From: Gadus chalcogrammus | Taxonomy: Eukaryota > Chordata > Actinopteri > Gadiformes > Gadidae | Reading direction: 5' to 3' | NCBI RefSeq assembly: GCF_026213295.1 | Contig: NC_079414.1 | Location: 762,130 to 826,129 of the forward strand | Length of the DNA stretch: 64,000 nt | Part shown: positions 45,065 through 56,939 of the stretch, one piece after another | How the letters are laid out: the number at the start of each line of letters is the position of its first letter | How positions within the stretch are numbered: the stretch's first letter is position 1 | Notes under the pieces: model-generated | Databases searched by the model: none | The model's input: only the letters and a program-made list of their open reading frames with translations | Told to the model about the DNA's origin: nothing | Made by a program: the position numbers and the translations under genes

Positions 45065-46930
45065 AGTAGGTTGTTACCAGCACTAGCTACTAGCTTCCTC
45101 CGGCCAGTAGCTGACCTCCACCCTGTCTTCTGGCGTAATCATGTGCCTTCTCAGTAAATCTCCATTTGCCCTCTGGACTTTACTTTTCATCATCCTGCTG
45201 CACACTCAGGCTCATTCTACTGGGCCTACCAATGTGCACTCAGTCAAGCCTGCTATTCTGCCACAGGGTAGCTGCACAATGGACTTCCACCTGTTGCCCA
45301 GAGATGTCCCTTCCCACTGGATCACTACATTTGTTGGACTTCCTACTATGCGGTTAACTCATCTTACTCCACTTTACTCACTCATGTTTCTTCATCAGTT
45401 GTTTGGCCCTCTCCCACTGATTATGAATAATATATCTGGCACAAGTAAACAACATCACTGCTCTGGTACTATTCTGAAGCGCATGTTAATCATTCTAATG
45501 CTTTTAATCTCTGGCAATGTACATCCTAATCCAGGACCTTCTGTATTTATTTATAGATATTCCTACTGTTCTTCACCTGCCAATTTCTGAACCTTCTGTT
45601 ATGCCCACTGCATCTAACTTGACTTTTGAAAACTTCTGTAACCGTACATCTTTAGGTTTCCTACATGTTAACATTCGTAGTCTACTTAGACATTTTGATG
45701 TTCTGAAAACTTGGGTACATACTGTTAACACAGATATCGTAGCCATCTCTGAATCCTGGTTAAAAAGAAGTACCACAGACATGGAAGTCTCAATTCCAGG
45801 CTACAATGTTTTTCGTCAGGACAGATCTTCTAGAGCAGGTGGTGTAGTCATGTATGTTAAAGATCATATCAACTGCACTGTAGTTCTATCCAAGTCTGTT
45901 CCCAAGAAATTTGAATTATTGGTGCTCAAGCTAAAACTGTCTTTTCTCCCTCTCTGTTGCTGTCTGCTACAGAAAACCTGATGCCCCAGCTGACACACTA
46001 ACAACTCTCAGTCAGCTTCTGGTCCCATTTATCTCATCTGAATTCATCCTAATGGGTTATTTGAACTGGAATATGCTAAACCCCCCTGCTACTGTTACTC
46101 AACAATTTGATGCTTTAAACCTCACTCAACTCATAACTGAAATCACTCGACACAACCCTAGATCTCCCTCATCCTCTACACTGATCGACATTATTCTTAC
46201 AAATAATCCTTTTAGCTACCGTTCTGGGGTCTTCACCGATAGCCTGGCCGATCATTGTGCCATTGCTTGCGTTCGTTGAGGTCTTTCAGTCAAACGCCCC
46301 CCAGTAATTGTTTCCAAGCGCTGTGTGAAGAAACTTGACATGGAGGCCTTTCTCAATGACACTGCTGCCGCAGATTGGGAGAGACTCAACTTATTCACCT
46401 CTATTGAGGATGCTTGGTCTTACTTTAAGAATACTTTCAGCCTTATTATTAATAAACACGGCCCACTGAAAAGATACCGGATTAAGAATCCTTAGTCCTT
46501 GGTTTTCTCATGACTTGGCAGAGCTTGTTCGTCAAAAAAATTATCTTTGGCGAAAGTCTCCAGCTGATTGGCTTGCCTTCAGGCAATGCAGGAACAAATC
46601 CACCCAGGCCATCAGGTGGTACTGATGCGAGGAAGTTTTGGACCGCAGTTAAGTCCATGGAAAACAAACTCTCTTCTCCAAGCTTACCTGCATCCATAGT
46701 TTTTGACAAGGTTGTCATTACCGACAAGTGTCGCATGGTTACTCTCTTTAATCATTACTTTGTAAACCCCACTCTAGCTTTGACTTCTGCTGACCTTAAT
46801 AGCGTCCCACCACTCACTTTGCCCTCCCCCTCCATCACCACCAGCCTTTCCTTTAAACCATTCTCATTTACTGAGGTTCGGGATGCTTTTGCCAAACTGG
46901 GTTTTGTTTGGCAAAAGCATTTACCAGACA
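45065..46930 (+). mobile_element. L2-type LINE 5' fragment lacking RT
   Basis: A leader with a 2A-like motif and an endonuclease are present, followed by the linker, but the RT and the 3' tail are missing. Loss of the 3' half is unusual for LINEs, which are normally 5'-truncated. Confidence 0.7.
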
Positions 46931-46968
46931 GAAAAGATTTTTGTAAAAACATTGAAACCTCAAATTAA
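45141..46968 (+). pseudogene. L2 LINE leader and endonuclease remnant
   Basis: The first frame starts MCLLSKSPFALWTLLFIILL, signal-peptide-like, and ends with LLISGNVHPNPGP (near 45500-45540), a degenerate 2A-like motif (consensus D-x-E-x-NPGP, here N and P at the first positions). The endonuclease follows in another frame: LHVNIRSLLRHFDVLKTWV, AISESWLKRS, RAGGVVMYVK; the GDFN position is altered to GYLNWN (46052), and LADHCAIA follows. A TGA at about 46277 and frame changes break it. The last piece (46510-46968) has linker motifs FWTAVKSMENK. Confidence 0.75.
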
Positions 46969-47350
46969 ACTCAATGTTTATGCATGCTTGCCTTTGCATT
47001 TATCTGTATTTTTAACCACCAAACACTGTTAAACATATTTTTTGTATAAACATTTTCAAAATGCAGGCGACTAACCATCTGTCAAAATATAATAATTGAA
47101 CTCTTCAATATGCATATCTATGGATTTCTTTATCTTCTCATCTATCACTGATAAACTCGCATATTTTGTACGAACATTTGCAAAACACTGTAATCTAATT
47201 CTCTCACTGTCAAAACATAAAGGTTGAACTTATCAGTTTGTGCAGGCATTTCTTCACCTTTACAACTCACACCTTTGAACTCTCATAGGCTACTATTGAT
47301 GAAAAAACATTCATACCTACATCCCTATTTCCTTTGTCCACATCACACTT

Positions 47351-48950
47351 TCAGTCATTTATTAGTGAGACACCTGGTACTGCATGGAGATAACAAGAGA
47401 GCTCAGAGCTGTATGCTCGAATGTACACACTTAGGTTCACTCTTATATAGTCTTTCAAATGTTCATCTGTCAGTCTTGATTTTATGACATACATGTCAGA
47501 AAAGGCAGATTCACATAGGTATTTGGACCCAAACAAAGCAGCTATCTTCAGAGCTGCTTGACACAGATTATTATAGTTTTCTGGCTCAACCAAGCTCAAG
47601 AAATGTTGTACATGCTGTTGAGATTTAAACTGGACATCATTTTGGAGGTTTAGAAGTTCAATTTCTGTTTCAACAGGATCAACACAGAAAAGTTCTGCCA
47701 TCTGCCCATAAATCTCACTTATGTTCACATCCATGATGGGTTGGCCATATATGTCACACAGTACTCTACTAGTTTCTGAAAGCCTCTGAATCTGTCTGCC
47801 AACTCCTGGCCAAGTTCTATCAAGAGGTTACAATACTTCCCTGTGTTCAAAGCTTCGGCTTCCCCTGCATGGGTTTCCAAAACCTTTGCCACAGAGGGGA
47901 AATGCAGGAATCTTTTGGCCTTCAACTGCTGGATGAAAAAGGCCATATTTGCGCTGAACACGTTAACAGTGCTGATCATGTTGCGCACATCTTTCTCTTT
48001 ACCTAGAATCTTTGAAGTACCTTACCCTTGCTTACCCCTTGAATTGCTTGAAGGCCCTGTGTTGCTTAGCCTTTGCTCTGATGGAGTTGATAATGTTGAC
48101 AACCGGCTTCATTACATGATCAAATTCCATGACCGTCGTACATAAAGCCTGTTTTGAATTATGCAATAGTAGTCCAGAAATGTCGGAAACTCCGGGTCCG
48201 CTTTGCATCGGGCAATAAATCCAGCATGTCGACCGGTCATCACTGCTGCTCCGTCAGTGGTTACTGAAACCAGCTTTTCAATAGGGATCATCTGATCAAT
48301 TAAATAGTTCTTCATGGCATTGTAAATATCGACTCCGCTGGTTTTTGTTTGAATGACAGTTAAGTAAAAAACTCCTCATGCACAGTGCAATCATCAAAAA
48401 CCATGTGAATGAAAACAGCCAGATGGGCTGTATCGCTCGTGTCAAGTGATCATCACACTGAATTGAAAACCATTTACACCTGTTACCGTCAGTTTCCAAC
48501 TGTCTTCCTGCATCCACAGCCAGTGTACAACCACCCAGTTGTACATCGGCAAAAGCAGATAACATTTCTGTCTTTCATTTGTGGTCCTTGAATAACGTTT
48601 CAGCCACCGCGTTCATCACCTCCTTTACAACACTCCCATCAGTGAAGGCCTTTTTGTGCTTTGTCAGGATGTGCGCCACTTTAAACGAAGCCTCTGTACA
48701 AGCAGTAGCCTTCTGTACTGGTCAGGTAAAAAGAGACTGCTGCCGTTGTAGCTGTGCACTCAGCTCCTTGATCTTTTGTTACCGTAGATTGGTATCGACT
48801 GGAAAGTCCTGTGAGAAGGACCTGTGGACGGTGGTGAAATGGTGCTCCATGTTGCATTTTCTACCGACCGCCAAGCTTACTCCACAGATCAGACAAACAC
48901 ACTTGTCCTTTAAATCTTTGAAACGAAAATCAATTTCCCAATTCTTGTGA
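47351..48950 (-). pseudogene. Charlie-like hAT transposase, broken
   Basis: Reading leftward: a BED-like finger region (CVCLICGVSLAVG...HHFTTVH, about 48900-48840), a catalytic-Asp region FSIQCDDHLTRA (near 48470, degenerate), SVTTDGAAVMTGRHAGFIAR (second Asp, near 48240), FHVFSANMAF-type core pieces, and the dimerisation domain CESAFSDMYVIKSRLTDEHL (near 47470). The nearest known proteins are GTF2IRD2- and ZBED-like. Frames switch several times, and residues of the CxxH region are changed. Confidence 0.78.
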
Positions 48951-49354
48951 AAATAGTATGTTTTCCGCCTCTTTTTGCATTACGCGAACTTGGTAGTTTA
49001 ACTGCTAACATCAAAATGCCATTATCAACGACCAACCAAATTAGATGGCAGTATAAATTCTTTAAATGATTGGCAAATAATTATTCAGTGTCAGAAGGGG
49101 GCGGGATATGTGTGAATTCAATTCGATGGAACTTAGAATTGGCTTGGCAAGAAAAAGAAAATGAACAAAATAGCATATTAAACCTTTTAATTAAACCTTT
49201 TAAACCATTTAACCACAAATTTGCGGTTAAATGTAGAGTATTTGGAGAGCTACTCTGAAGGGCGACTGGTTGCTCACGAGCGACATGTTGGAGACCCCTT
49301 CTCTAGATTCTGCTCCTAAACTGATTTAATGCACATGTTCACCCATCCACACAA

Positions 49355-49770
49355 AGAACTTCGAAAGGCTCATGCCTACGTCAAAGCGTCTGCGTTGGTC
49401 ATGGAGTTTGATACACAGAGTGCTATAACGGAACCCTAATAGTGACATATACATCCTTTGCTCCTTTAAGGCATCCTGTGGAGGGGAGTATGAGGATGGA
49501 GGGGTAACCCAGATATTTAAGCATAAAATATAGTGATACCTCAGTTGTTACATTATTGGCTCAGTTATTACATTTTCAAATATATTTTTTTAATACAAGG
49601 CCAATAACGTAATAACCAGGCATTAACGTTATTACGTAACATTATTGGCAAAACGTTATTACGTTACTGGCGCAACAACTTCATACATTATTGGCAAGGT
49701 ATAACGTTATTGGCCTTATTACATTTAAATTATTACATTATTACGTTATTGGACGTTATTACGTTATTGG
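49355..49770. repeat. Right long inverted repeat
   Basis: It pairs with 43400-43920 with roughly 10-15 percent visible differences and several gaps. Confidence 0.75.
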
Positions 49771-49780
49771 TTGCTAAAAA

Positions 49781-49941
49781 CCCTACCCACTGATCATAAC
49801 CCTATCCACTATCTAACCCTATCCAATATCTGACCCGATCCACTGATCATTTCCATATCCAATGATCATAACCCTATCCATTGATCATAACCCTATCCAC
49901 TAATCATAACCCTATCCACTAATCATAACCCTATCCACTAT
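49781..49941 (+). repeat. Minisatellite block 3
   Basis: About eight units of the CCCTATCCACTGATCATAA and CTATCTAACCCTATCCA kinds. Confidence 0.92.
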
Positions 49942-50430
49942 TAGGGTATTTTTCTACTTAAAAACTATCATTTTGTTATTTTACTAACCTAACTAATTAC
50001 CCATCCAGGCTTTTCATCCGGGCTTTTGCATGTAAGAAAAGTTGAAACAATTGCTAAAAAGGGTATTACTTCGCCTATATGGCATTTTTTGTGATTTAGA
50101 CCTGATGAGAGTGGACAGCCAAGGGACACGACTGAAGTTCTGTCAGTCGTTTGCAAGATCTGCTCATGCTTGATCTGCGCAAAAGATGGGCAGACGACAA
50201 ATCTTCACCACTTGCGTGTGCGCCATGCAGAAGTTAAAAGAAATGATGATTAACAAATTATCACAGAGCATAGATTTTGTCTCATGTCAATTGACAATAG
50301 GTAAAATGTGTCGGCGTCGGCGACTAACTTTTTATTTTATTAGGATATTGATGCTAAAAACTTTTAATTTAAATGTCCCATGGCATGTTACTTTATGAAT
50401 GCTTAATATAGATATTATTGGGCCCCTAAC
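49942..50430 (+). other. Mostly unassigned; one BED-finger fragment
   Basis: At 50151-50240 a short frame reads VCKICSCLICAKDG then QTTNLHHLRVRHAE, fitting a BED zinc finger (C-x2-C ... H-L-x3-H). It has stops on both sides and is probably a hAT relic. The rest shows nothing I recognise. Confidence 0.45.
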
Positions 50431-50478
50431 ACAGTTTGAAGACGTTCCCAAAATTCAGGCGTTGTGCAGTTACAGCCA

Positions 50479-51990
50479 CTATGAGCCAGTCGCACATTGA
50501 GCTTCCCCAAACGCGCCGGGATGCCAGCCCAGGCAGGCATCCCGGCGTGACAAGGCGTCGGCGTTCGCATGCTCTTTGCCAGGTCAGTGGTCCACCCTGA
50601 AACGAAAGTCCTGGAGGGCCAGGAACCACCGCGTCACCCTGGCGTTGGAGTCCTTGGCGCTGGCCATCCATTTCAGCGGGGCGTGATCAGTGACCAAGGT
50701 GAACTCCCGACCTAGGAGGTAGTATTGGAGTTTAGTCAGCGACCATTTGATGGCCAGGGCCTCTTTCTCCACGGTCGAGTAATTCCTCTCATTGGGAAGG
50801 AGCTTCCGGCTGATATAGGTGACGGGGTGCTCCTCTCCAGCCCGGACCTGGGATAGGACTCCCCCCAGCCCCACCTCCGAGGCGTCGGTGTGCACTATGA
50901 GGGGAGAAGTAAAGTCTGGGGTTATGAGCACCGGTTCGGAGCACAAGGCTCCCCGGAGCAACTCGAAGGCCTTCTCGGCCGCCTCCGTCCACCGGATCCG
51001 GTCTGGCAATGTCTTTCGGGTCAGGTCGTTCATAGGACTGGCCAGGGGGGCGAAGCCGGGTATGAACCGCTGATAGTACCCGACCAGCCCTAAGAACGAC
51101 TTTACCTGCTTTTTGGAGGTCGGTCGGGGCCAGTCCCTGATGGCAGCCACCTTGCTCTCCTGGGGCCAGACGTTTCCCCGACCCACCTGAAAGCCCAGGT
51201 AGGCCGTCTCCTCCAACCCGAGGCGACATTTGGCCGGATTGGCGGTGAGACCCGCCTTCCGTAGCTCGCCCAGTACGGCCCTCAGCTGTTGGATGTGGAC
51301 ATCCCAGCTGTCGCTGTGGATGATGATGTCATCTATGTAGGCGGCGGCGTAGGCCTGGTGCGGCCGCAGGATCTGGTCCATCATCCGTTGAAAGGTTGCT
51401 GGGGCTCCATGGACTCCGAAGGGGAGAACGGTGTACTGGAACAGACCCCCCGGGGTCGCGAACGCCGTCTTCTCCCTGGCGGACTTGGTCAAGGGTACCT
51501 GCCAATATCCCTTGGTCAAGTCCAGGGTGGTGAGATACCGGGCCGGCCCCAGTCGCTCGATCAGGTCGTCCACCCTGGGCATGGGATAGGCGTCAATGTC
51601 GGAGACCTCGTTCAGCCGTCGGAAGTCATTACAGAACCTGTAACTCCCGTCAGGTTTGGGCACGAGGACGACTGGACTAGACCAGGCGCTGCGGGACTCC
51701 TCAATGACGTGCAGCTGCAGCATCCGGGCCACCTCCTCCTGGATCGCCGCCCGTCTGGCCTCCGGGACTCTGTAGGGCGGAACTCTCACCTTTATTCCAG
51801 GTGCCGTCCGGATGTCATGCTGGATCACCGGGGTCCGACCCGGGAGCTCGGAGAAGACGTCCTGGTGTTGCAGGACCAGGTCAGCGAGGTCTTGCTTCTG
51901 GGCCGGGCTGAGGTCCTCTCCTACCGGAACCTCTCGTCGGCCACCAACCCCAGGGGTGCCGGACCGGGCGGATTCCCCCCCTCCTTCCAC
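50479..51990 (-). pseudogene. Gmr1-like reverse transcriptase and RNase H
   Basis: The frame shows VPVGEDLSPAQKQDLADLVL, FCNDFRRLNE, TTLDLTKGYWQVPL, LPFGVHGAP, AAYIDDIIIHSD (catalytic YIDD, about 51310), SFLGLVGYYQRFIPGF and RNase H VHTDASEVGLGGVL, YSTVEKEALAIKWS and LVTDHAPLKW. A TGA at 50584-50586 in VDH|PGKEHANADALSR interrupts the RNase H tail; CGA to TGA at a CpG would explain it. The frame then runs to a TAG at 50479-50481. Lying last in pol, after the integrase, is what marks the Gmr1 order. Confidence 0.88.
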
Positions 51991-53420
51991 TGCTTCAAAA
52001 TGTTCACATGGTACAGTTGGGTAGGCTTACGCCTCCCTGGTTGCCGCACTCGGTAATTTACCTCTCCAACTCTCTCGACCACCTCGTATGGCCCCTGCCA
52101 TTTGGCCAAGAACTTGCACTCCGCCGTCGGGACCAGGACCAGCACCAGATCCCCAGGCCGGAAGACGAGCAGCTGGGCTCCCCGATTGTAGACCCTTGCC
52201 TGGGCCTGCTGGGCACGCCCGAGATGTTCCCGGACGATGGGCCAGACCTGGGCCATACGGTCTCTCACCTGTTCTACGTGTTCCACCACGGTGCGGTGGG
52301 GTGACGGTTGACTCTCCCAGGTCTCCTTGGCGAGATCCAGGATTCCCCGAGGCCTCCTCCCGTACAGGAGCTCGAACGGAGAGAAACCCGTAGAAGCCTG
52401 GGGCACCTCCCGCACCGCGAACAGTACATGGGGCAACAGCTGGTCCCAGTTCTTCCCGTCTGTGTCCATGGCCTTTTTCAGCATCTGTTTTAAAGTTTTG
52501 TTCAACCGTTCCACCAGGCCGTCCGTCTGGGAGTGATACACCGACGTCCGGAGCTGTTTGACCTGGAGAAGTCTGAGCAGTTATTTTAGGACACGAGACA
52601 TAAAACACGACCCCTGGTCCGTCAGTACTTCCCGTGCTATCCCCACCCGGCTAAACAGAAGCATGAGCTCCCTCGCTACCGCCTTAGCGGTGGCCGCGCG
52701 CAGGGGTAGGGCTTCAGGGTACCGGGTTGCATAGTCTACCAGCACCAGGATGTACCGGTGTCCCCTGCTGGTCTTGGGGAGGGGTCCCACAATGTCCAGA
52801 GCTATCCTGACGAATGGAGTCTCTATGATGGGCATGGGAATAAGTGGATTCCTAGCCGAGGGGCGAGGAGCTACCCGCTGACACTCCGGGCACGTTTGGC
52901 AGTAACGTTCTACGTCCCTTTTCACCCCCGGCCAGTAAAACCTCGCCAAGACCCGATCCCGGGTTTTGTCCATGCCCAAGTGGGCTCCCAGGAGGTGCGT
53001 GTGGGCCATATACAGCACCTTGCTGACATACGTCCGAGGGACCACTAATTGTTCGGTCACCGCCCCGTCCCTTTCCACCAGCCGGTATAGCAGGGCCCCC
53101 CTGGTGCTAAAGTGTGGGTGTGGTAGGCAACTCACCGAGTCCCGGGTCTGTCCGTCGTGTGCGAGGACATGGCTCCAGGCGTGTTTGAGGGCGTCGTCCT
53201 GCAGCTGGGCGCTAGCGAACTGGCCCGGCCGAGTGGTTCCTACCCCCCCCTCCGGTAGGAAGTCCGAAAGTTCGGTGAGAGGGGAACTCTCGGCGTCCTC
53301 GGGTGGGTCGTTCAGATCTGGCGCCGTCAGGGTATCCGATGTGTCGGGTCCGGGTCGCTGTGGTCCAGAAGCGCGCCCTCCCGAGGGGGTCGGAGATCCC
53401 GGTGGCGAGGGTCCTTCCCC
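51921..53420 (-). pseudogene. Gmr1-like integrase
   Basis: In the same frame as gag-protease, an acidic linker of about 95 codons leads to the HHCC finger (HTHLLGAHLG...CQTCPECQ, about 53010-52880), the core with IALDIVGPLP and LTDQGSCFM, an in-frame TAA at 52581-52583, then QTDGLVERLNKTLK (the catalytic Glu) and a GPY/F module (WQGPYEVVERVGEVNYRV). A frame change at about 51925-51935 precedes the RT. All three DDE residues are seen. Confidence 0.87.
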
Positions 53421-54779
53421 TTATGGCCCGGTGTCCTCTGCCGATGCCTCCTCCTGGGTCGCCGGTATCCGGATGGCCCCATACGCCGGTCGCACCTTCC
53501 TCCCTGCTCGGCGAGCAGGCTCTCTCCTTACCCGATTTTCCCGCTCCGGATCCCAGAGTCTGTGGAAAATCGGGCAATCCCTCCCGATAAGAAGGGGTAC
53601 CGGTAGGTGGGGTACGATCTCCGCCCGGGCTGTGAACACCCCGTAGGGGGTCCGGATGACCACATGGCATGACCCATAGGTCCGGGTATCCCCGTGTACA
53701 CAGGCCACCTCCATAGGTTCCCCACCCTTCCCCCCCGCTAGTTCGGGACGAAGGAGGGTCACCACACTACCCGTGTCCAGGAGGGCCTGTGTGTCCTGGG
53801 TCATAACCCGTGCTGGGATAGTCGGGGACCCGGCTACCCCCTGTGCCCAACAGGTGGCCAACATACAGGGCCGGTGCGTGCCCTCGTCCGCATAGGCCGA
53901 TGGCATCGACACGTCTCTGTCCCCGGGACAGTCTCGTGCCAAATGCCCCGGCTGACCGCAGGCGTAGCACCGTCTCGCTTCTCGACCCTCCCGGGACACG
54001 ACCGGCGGCTCCGGTGGTGGTGTCCGCGACGCCGTCAGGGGCCCCCTCCGGTCTCGTCGGTTCTCGGTCGGCCGCAGGTTGGTCCGGGGACTGGCGCTGA
54101 GTTGCTGGGCTACCTGCCAGTTCTCCAATTGCCGGATCAGGTCGTCTACCGTCTCGGGATGGTGGTGGGCCAGGATCCTCCGGGCGTCGGCCGGCAGCTG
54201 GCGGACGGTGTTATCAATGAGTACCCGATCCACCGGGCAGGGTCCCTCACCCGTGGCCAGCCACCTCCTTACTAGCCGCCCATGCTGGGCGATCTGGGTC
54301 CGCACCGCACCGTGGATGTCGAACCGCCAGTCGTGAAACCGTTGGGCGCGGGCCGCGAGGTTGTGCCCGTAGTAGGCCAGTATGGCCTGCTTGAGCGCTG
54401 GATACTGATCGGTGTCATCCTGGCTCGCCTGTTGCGCGGGACCGGTGAGGAAGGGCGAGATGATGTGGGCCCACTGTTCCGCCGGCCAGCTCTCCCTCCG
54501 GGCGGTCCTCTCAAACACCTCAAGGTACGCCTCGACATCGTCGTCCGGTCCGAGTTTGGTGAGCCGGCTGGTCGGAGCGGCTGTCGGCGCGGCTGGCGGC
54601 GCGGCCATCGGCGCGGCTGGCGGCGCGTCGCGGACGGCATGCTGCGTGAGTCGGATCACCGCTTCGCGGAGCAGAGCGAGACTTTCCGCCGTCTCCCGCT
54701 GTAACGCGGCCGCCTGTGCCTGGAGCTGTAGTTGTCTCTGAACAACCGTGGGAGCGGCGGTGCCGTCGGGGTTCTGCAT
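53421..54779 (-). pseudogene. Gmr1-like gag and protease
   Basis: The frame of 452 codons has a coiled, Gln-rich N-terminus (residues 1-60), an Ala/Pro linker, a capsid region (LTKLGPDDDVEAYLEVFERT, about residues 75-240), a CCHC knuckle CYACGQPGHLARDC (about 270-283) and an aspartic protease with ALLDTGSVVTLL (about 333). A TAA at 53421-53423 ends it, but the same frame continues open to the integrase. The capsid of Gmr1-like elements is considered the source of the vertebrate SCAN domain, and the LEVFERTA segment fits that. Product would be virus-like particle proteins; the copy is broken downstream. Confidence 0.85.
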
Positions 54780-55905
54780 GGTGGATCGACCCTTTCTATT
54801 TATTTTTTAATAACGCGATTTGGAAATCTAAAAATCGTTCCGTCCATTCATCTCCGCATAGCACTCGTTCTCCCTGTCATTCTCATACACACACACGCAC
54901 ACACTGAGCGAGAGCGACGATACGCTAACACATGAACCCACTGATGTCACCCGTCGCTTAGCAACCAGACACGCTGGGGTTGATAAGTTACCGGACTACT
55001 GTAACTACTACGGAGTGATAATAACAAAGACGTGAATCAGGCAATAAATCCAATTTCCTTTACAGCGGTAAGGTTCGGTGTGCATTAAAGTACAGACGGA
55101 GTGGACCAATTGCGAACTACTGCAGCTGCTCTAAGCTCTAAAGCGTCTTAGAGTACCATATTAAGCGCTATATTTATTTTTTATATTTATGATTATTATT
55201 ATTAAGTTAAACCCCAAACTAATCGGAATTAGTGTTTATAGCGGACTACAGCACCTCTTCTATTCCGCATAGAATTCTATTCCGAACCGATTGAGGCGTA
55301 TATATATGATACTTTTCTATTCCGATTGAGCTGTGCTTCCACATCTATGCGGATCAGATGTGTCCGCATGTAAACGCAGAGTTACATGCACACTCACTTA
55401 CGGCTGATTCGCCCGCTCCTCCTGTCCACGCGCAATGCTTGAGGTCAATGGAAAAATATATTTGGCACAGAGAAGACGGTCTGCGACATTTGCAGTTTAC
55501 CAAAGGTTAGTATGATATACTGTGGTCTAACACACTAGCCCAAATTTTTTGTTAACTCAGTAAAGGTAACATTAGCTTTATGAACTCAACGTTATTGATA
55601 TTGAACATCCCGCACCCGTCATCATAGACAACATCGTTGGTAACGCAGCGAACACTGCGATTAAGATGAAATACGGTTATAGTTTAGATAGGCCTATACG
55701 GTGCCCATATCAAAAAGAATAGAAAACATTTATTACATTCTATTCTTAATATTATTTTATTCTGACTCTGAATGTTTGTTGCTTTAATCCAGATGAGTAT
55801 TGAAAAGTTTTTTCTGCACCAAAAAAGGCCTCGTCCAGACTGCTGAGTTCTTCAAGGAAAGTGATCAAATCCAAAGGAATAGCTTTTAAGAGAGTTTATT
55901 TGGTA
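54780..55905. other. Upstream flank of the Gypsy element; no gene seen
   Basis: This would be leader and 5' LTR of the minus-strand element. I found no repeat of it on the other side. It includes a short (CA)n near 54885 and AT-rich sequence. Confidence 0.4.
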
Positions 55906-55913
55906 GGGCTGCA

Positions 55914-56937
55914 CGATATGGGAAAAATATGATATCCCGATATTTTTTGGCTGAATGGCGATATACGATATATATCTCGATATTTTCTATAGGGTGGGTT
56001 AGATGTTTTTTTTGTAAGTCAAAAGCCACATGTGAGATGTTGCTAGCACTTTTATTAAAACATAGGTCAGTATGACTGCAACATGTGATTTTGTATCGTT
56101 ATTTTCAACAGAATTGAATGAACATGTTTAAAAAAAAAAGGGACGTTTTTCACCTTCACAAAATAATCACCTATGCAAAACAATATAAAGCTGTAGGTTA
56201 CACACATTAGCTACCATTAAGAGCATTGGCTTCGTCGCATTGTCCTGCGTACTATGGTGAGGGTTTCAGTGCGCCGTAACTTTAATCCCCCGCCCCCTCC
56301 CTTCTCCGTTCCATTTGGGAACATGTTTGGTTTCGTATAGTTTAATTAATTAATTAAGAGCGTCACCAGAGTGCGCCCCCAACACATTTGCCGAGCGCCG
56401 GCCCTGGTTTCGGGGCAGAAGAAACTGTCGCGGCCGGTGATGCAGCAGCACAGCCACAGAGTTTTATGCATTCCTCATACTGCACTTTGTGCCGCTGCTG
56501 TAAATGGTGGAACAGATTTGTCGTGCTTCCACTTTTAGTCGCAACGGTTTTGCTACACTCTCTACAGATGACCTGCAGCTGCTGCTCATCTGTTTTTTTT
56601 AAACCCAAACTATTTCCACATTATGAAGCCGTTGTTTCTCCTCTTTGAAACAATTTCGTCCCCCGCCGACGTCTTGTTTTCTTTACGGGTATCATCCATG
56701 CTTGTTGTGTTGTGAGGGGGCGGCAGGGGCGGGAATGAGGCGTCTTTGCACACGGCACGTTCGGAAAGACAGAGGGGGAGGGGTCGCGCTCACAGTCTCC
56801 AAGGCAAGCGCTGTAGACGCTTGAGGGGGAAACTGACCATTTTAACGCATATCGATATAAACGATATTGTCAAATCTTGTATCCCCTTGGAAATTATATC
56901 GATATATCGTACATAGCCGATATATCCTGCAGCCCTA
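55914..56937 (-). mobile_element. hAT remnant with BED finger
   Basis: Ends TAGGGCTGCACGATAT and inverted TAGGGCTGCAGGATAT match at 15 of 16. Subterminal ATATCGATAT motifs are on both sides. No target duplication is evident. It encodes a BED finger at 56363-56608 and no catalytic domain. Confidence 0.75.
56363..56608 (-). pseudogene. BED zinc finger of a ZBED/hAT transposase
   Basis: The frame has CRECSKTVATKSGSTTNLFH then HLQQRHKVQYEE, a full BED pattern (C-x2-C ... H-x4-H). It ends after about 80 codons; the remaining transposase is deleted. Confidence 0.75.
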
Positions 56938-56939
56938 TA

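Larger units (their letters stand above)
44826..49300 (-). mobile_element. Charlie-like hAT transposon
   Basis: Ends CAGGGGTCTCCAAC and inverted AAGGGGTCTCCAAC are typical of Charlie hATs. Flanks CCCTAGAT (44818-44825) and CTCTAGAT (49301-49308) agree at 7 of 8. The transposase is on the minus strand (48950 to 47351). An L2 fragment (about 45065-46930) lies between the transposase and the left end. Confidence 0.88.
43400..49780. mobile_element. Long-TIR DNA transposon inserted in the minisatellite
   Basis: Imperfect inverted repeats of roughly 400-500 bp lie at about 43400-43920 and 49355-49770. Shared pieces include AATGTTACGTAATAACG, TAGGGTTCCGTTATAG and GAGCCTTTCGAA. The outer parts are rich in AATAACGTAATAA motifs. 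No transposase is recognised; superfamily unknown. It contains a MITE (44259-44721) and a Charlie-like hAT (44826-49300). Confidence 0.75.
50479..54779 (-). mobile_element. Gmr1-like Gypsy retrotransposon, internal region
   Basis: On the minus strand the order is gag, zinc knuckle, protease, integrase, then RT and RNase H. Gypsy-type RT with integrase upstream of RT is the hallmark of Gmr1-like elements known from cod and other deuterostomes. The internal region is complete from ATG at 54779 to a TAG at 50479-50481 apart from point lesions. I could not find a pair of LTRs or a primer binding site in the flanks, so the LTRs may be lost or too diverged to see by eye. Confidence 0.88.

Noticed and set aside
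43400..49780. Calling the long-TIR element Harbinger from part of its subterminal sequence
   Set aside because: I could not define a 3-bp target duplication or a transposase.
51289..52056. Plus-strand 255-codon frame opposite the Gmr1-like RT and integrase
   Set aside because: It is the antisense shadow of conserved RT/integrase codons.
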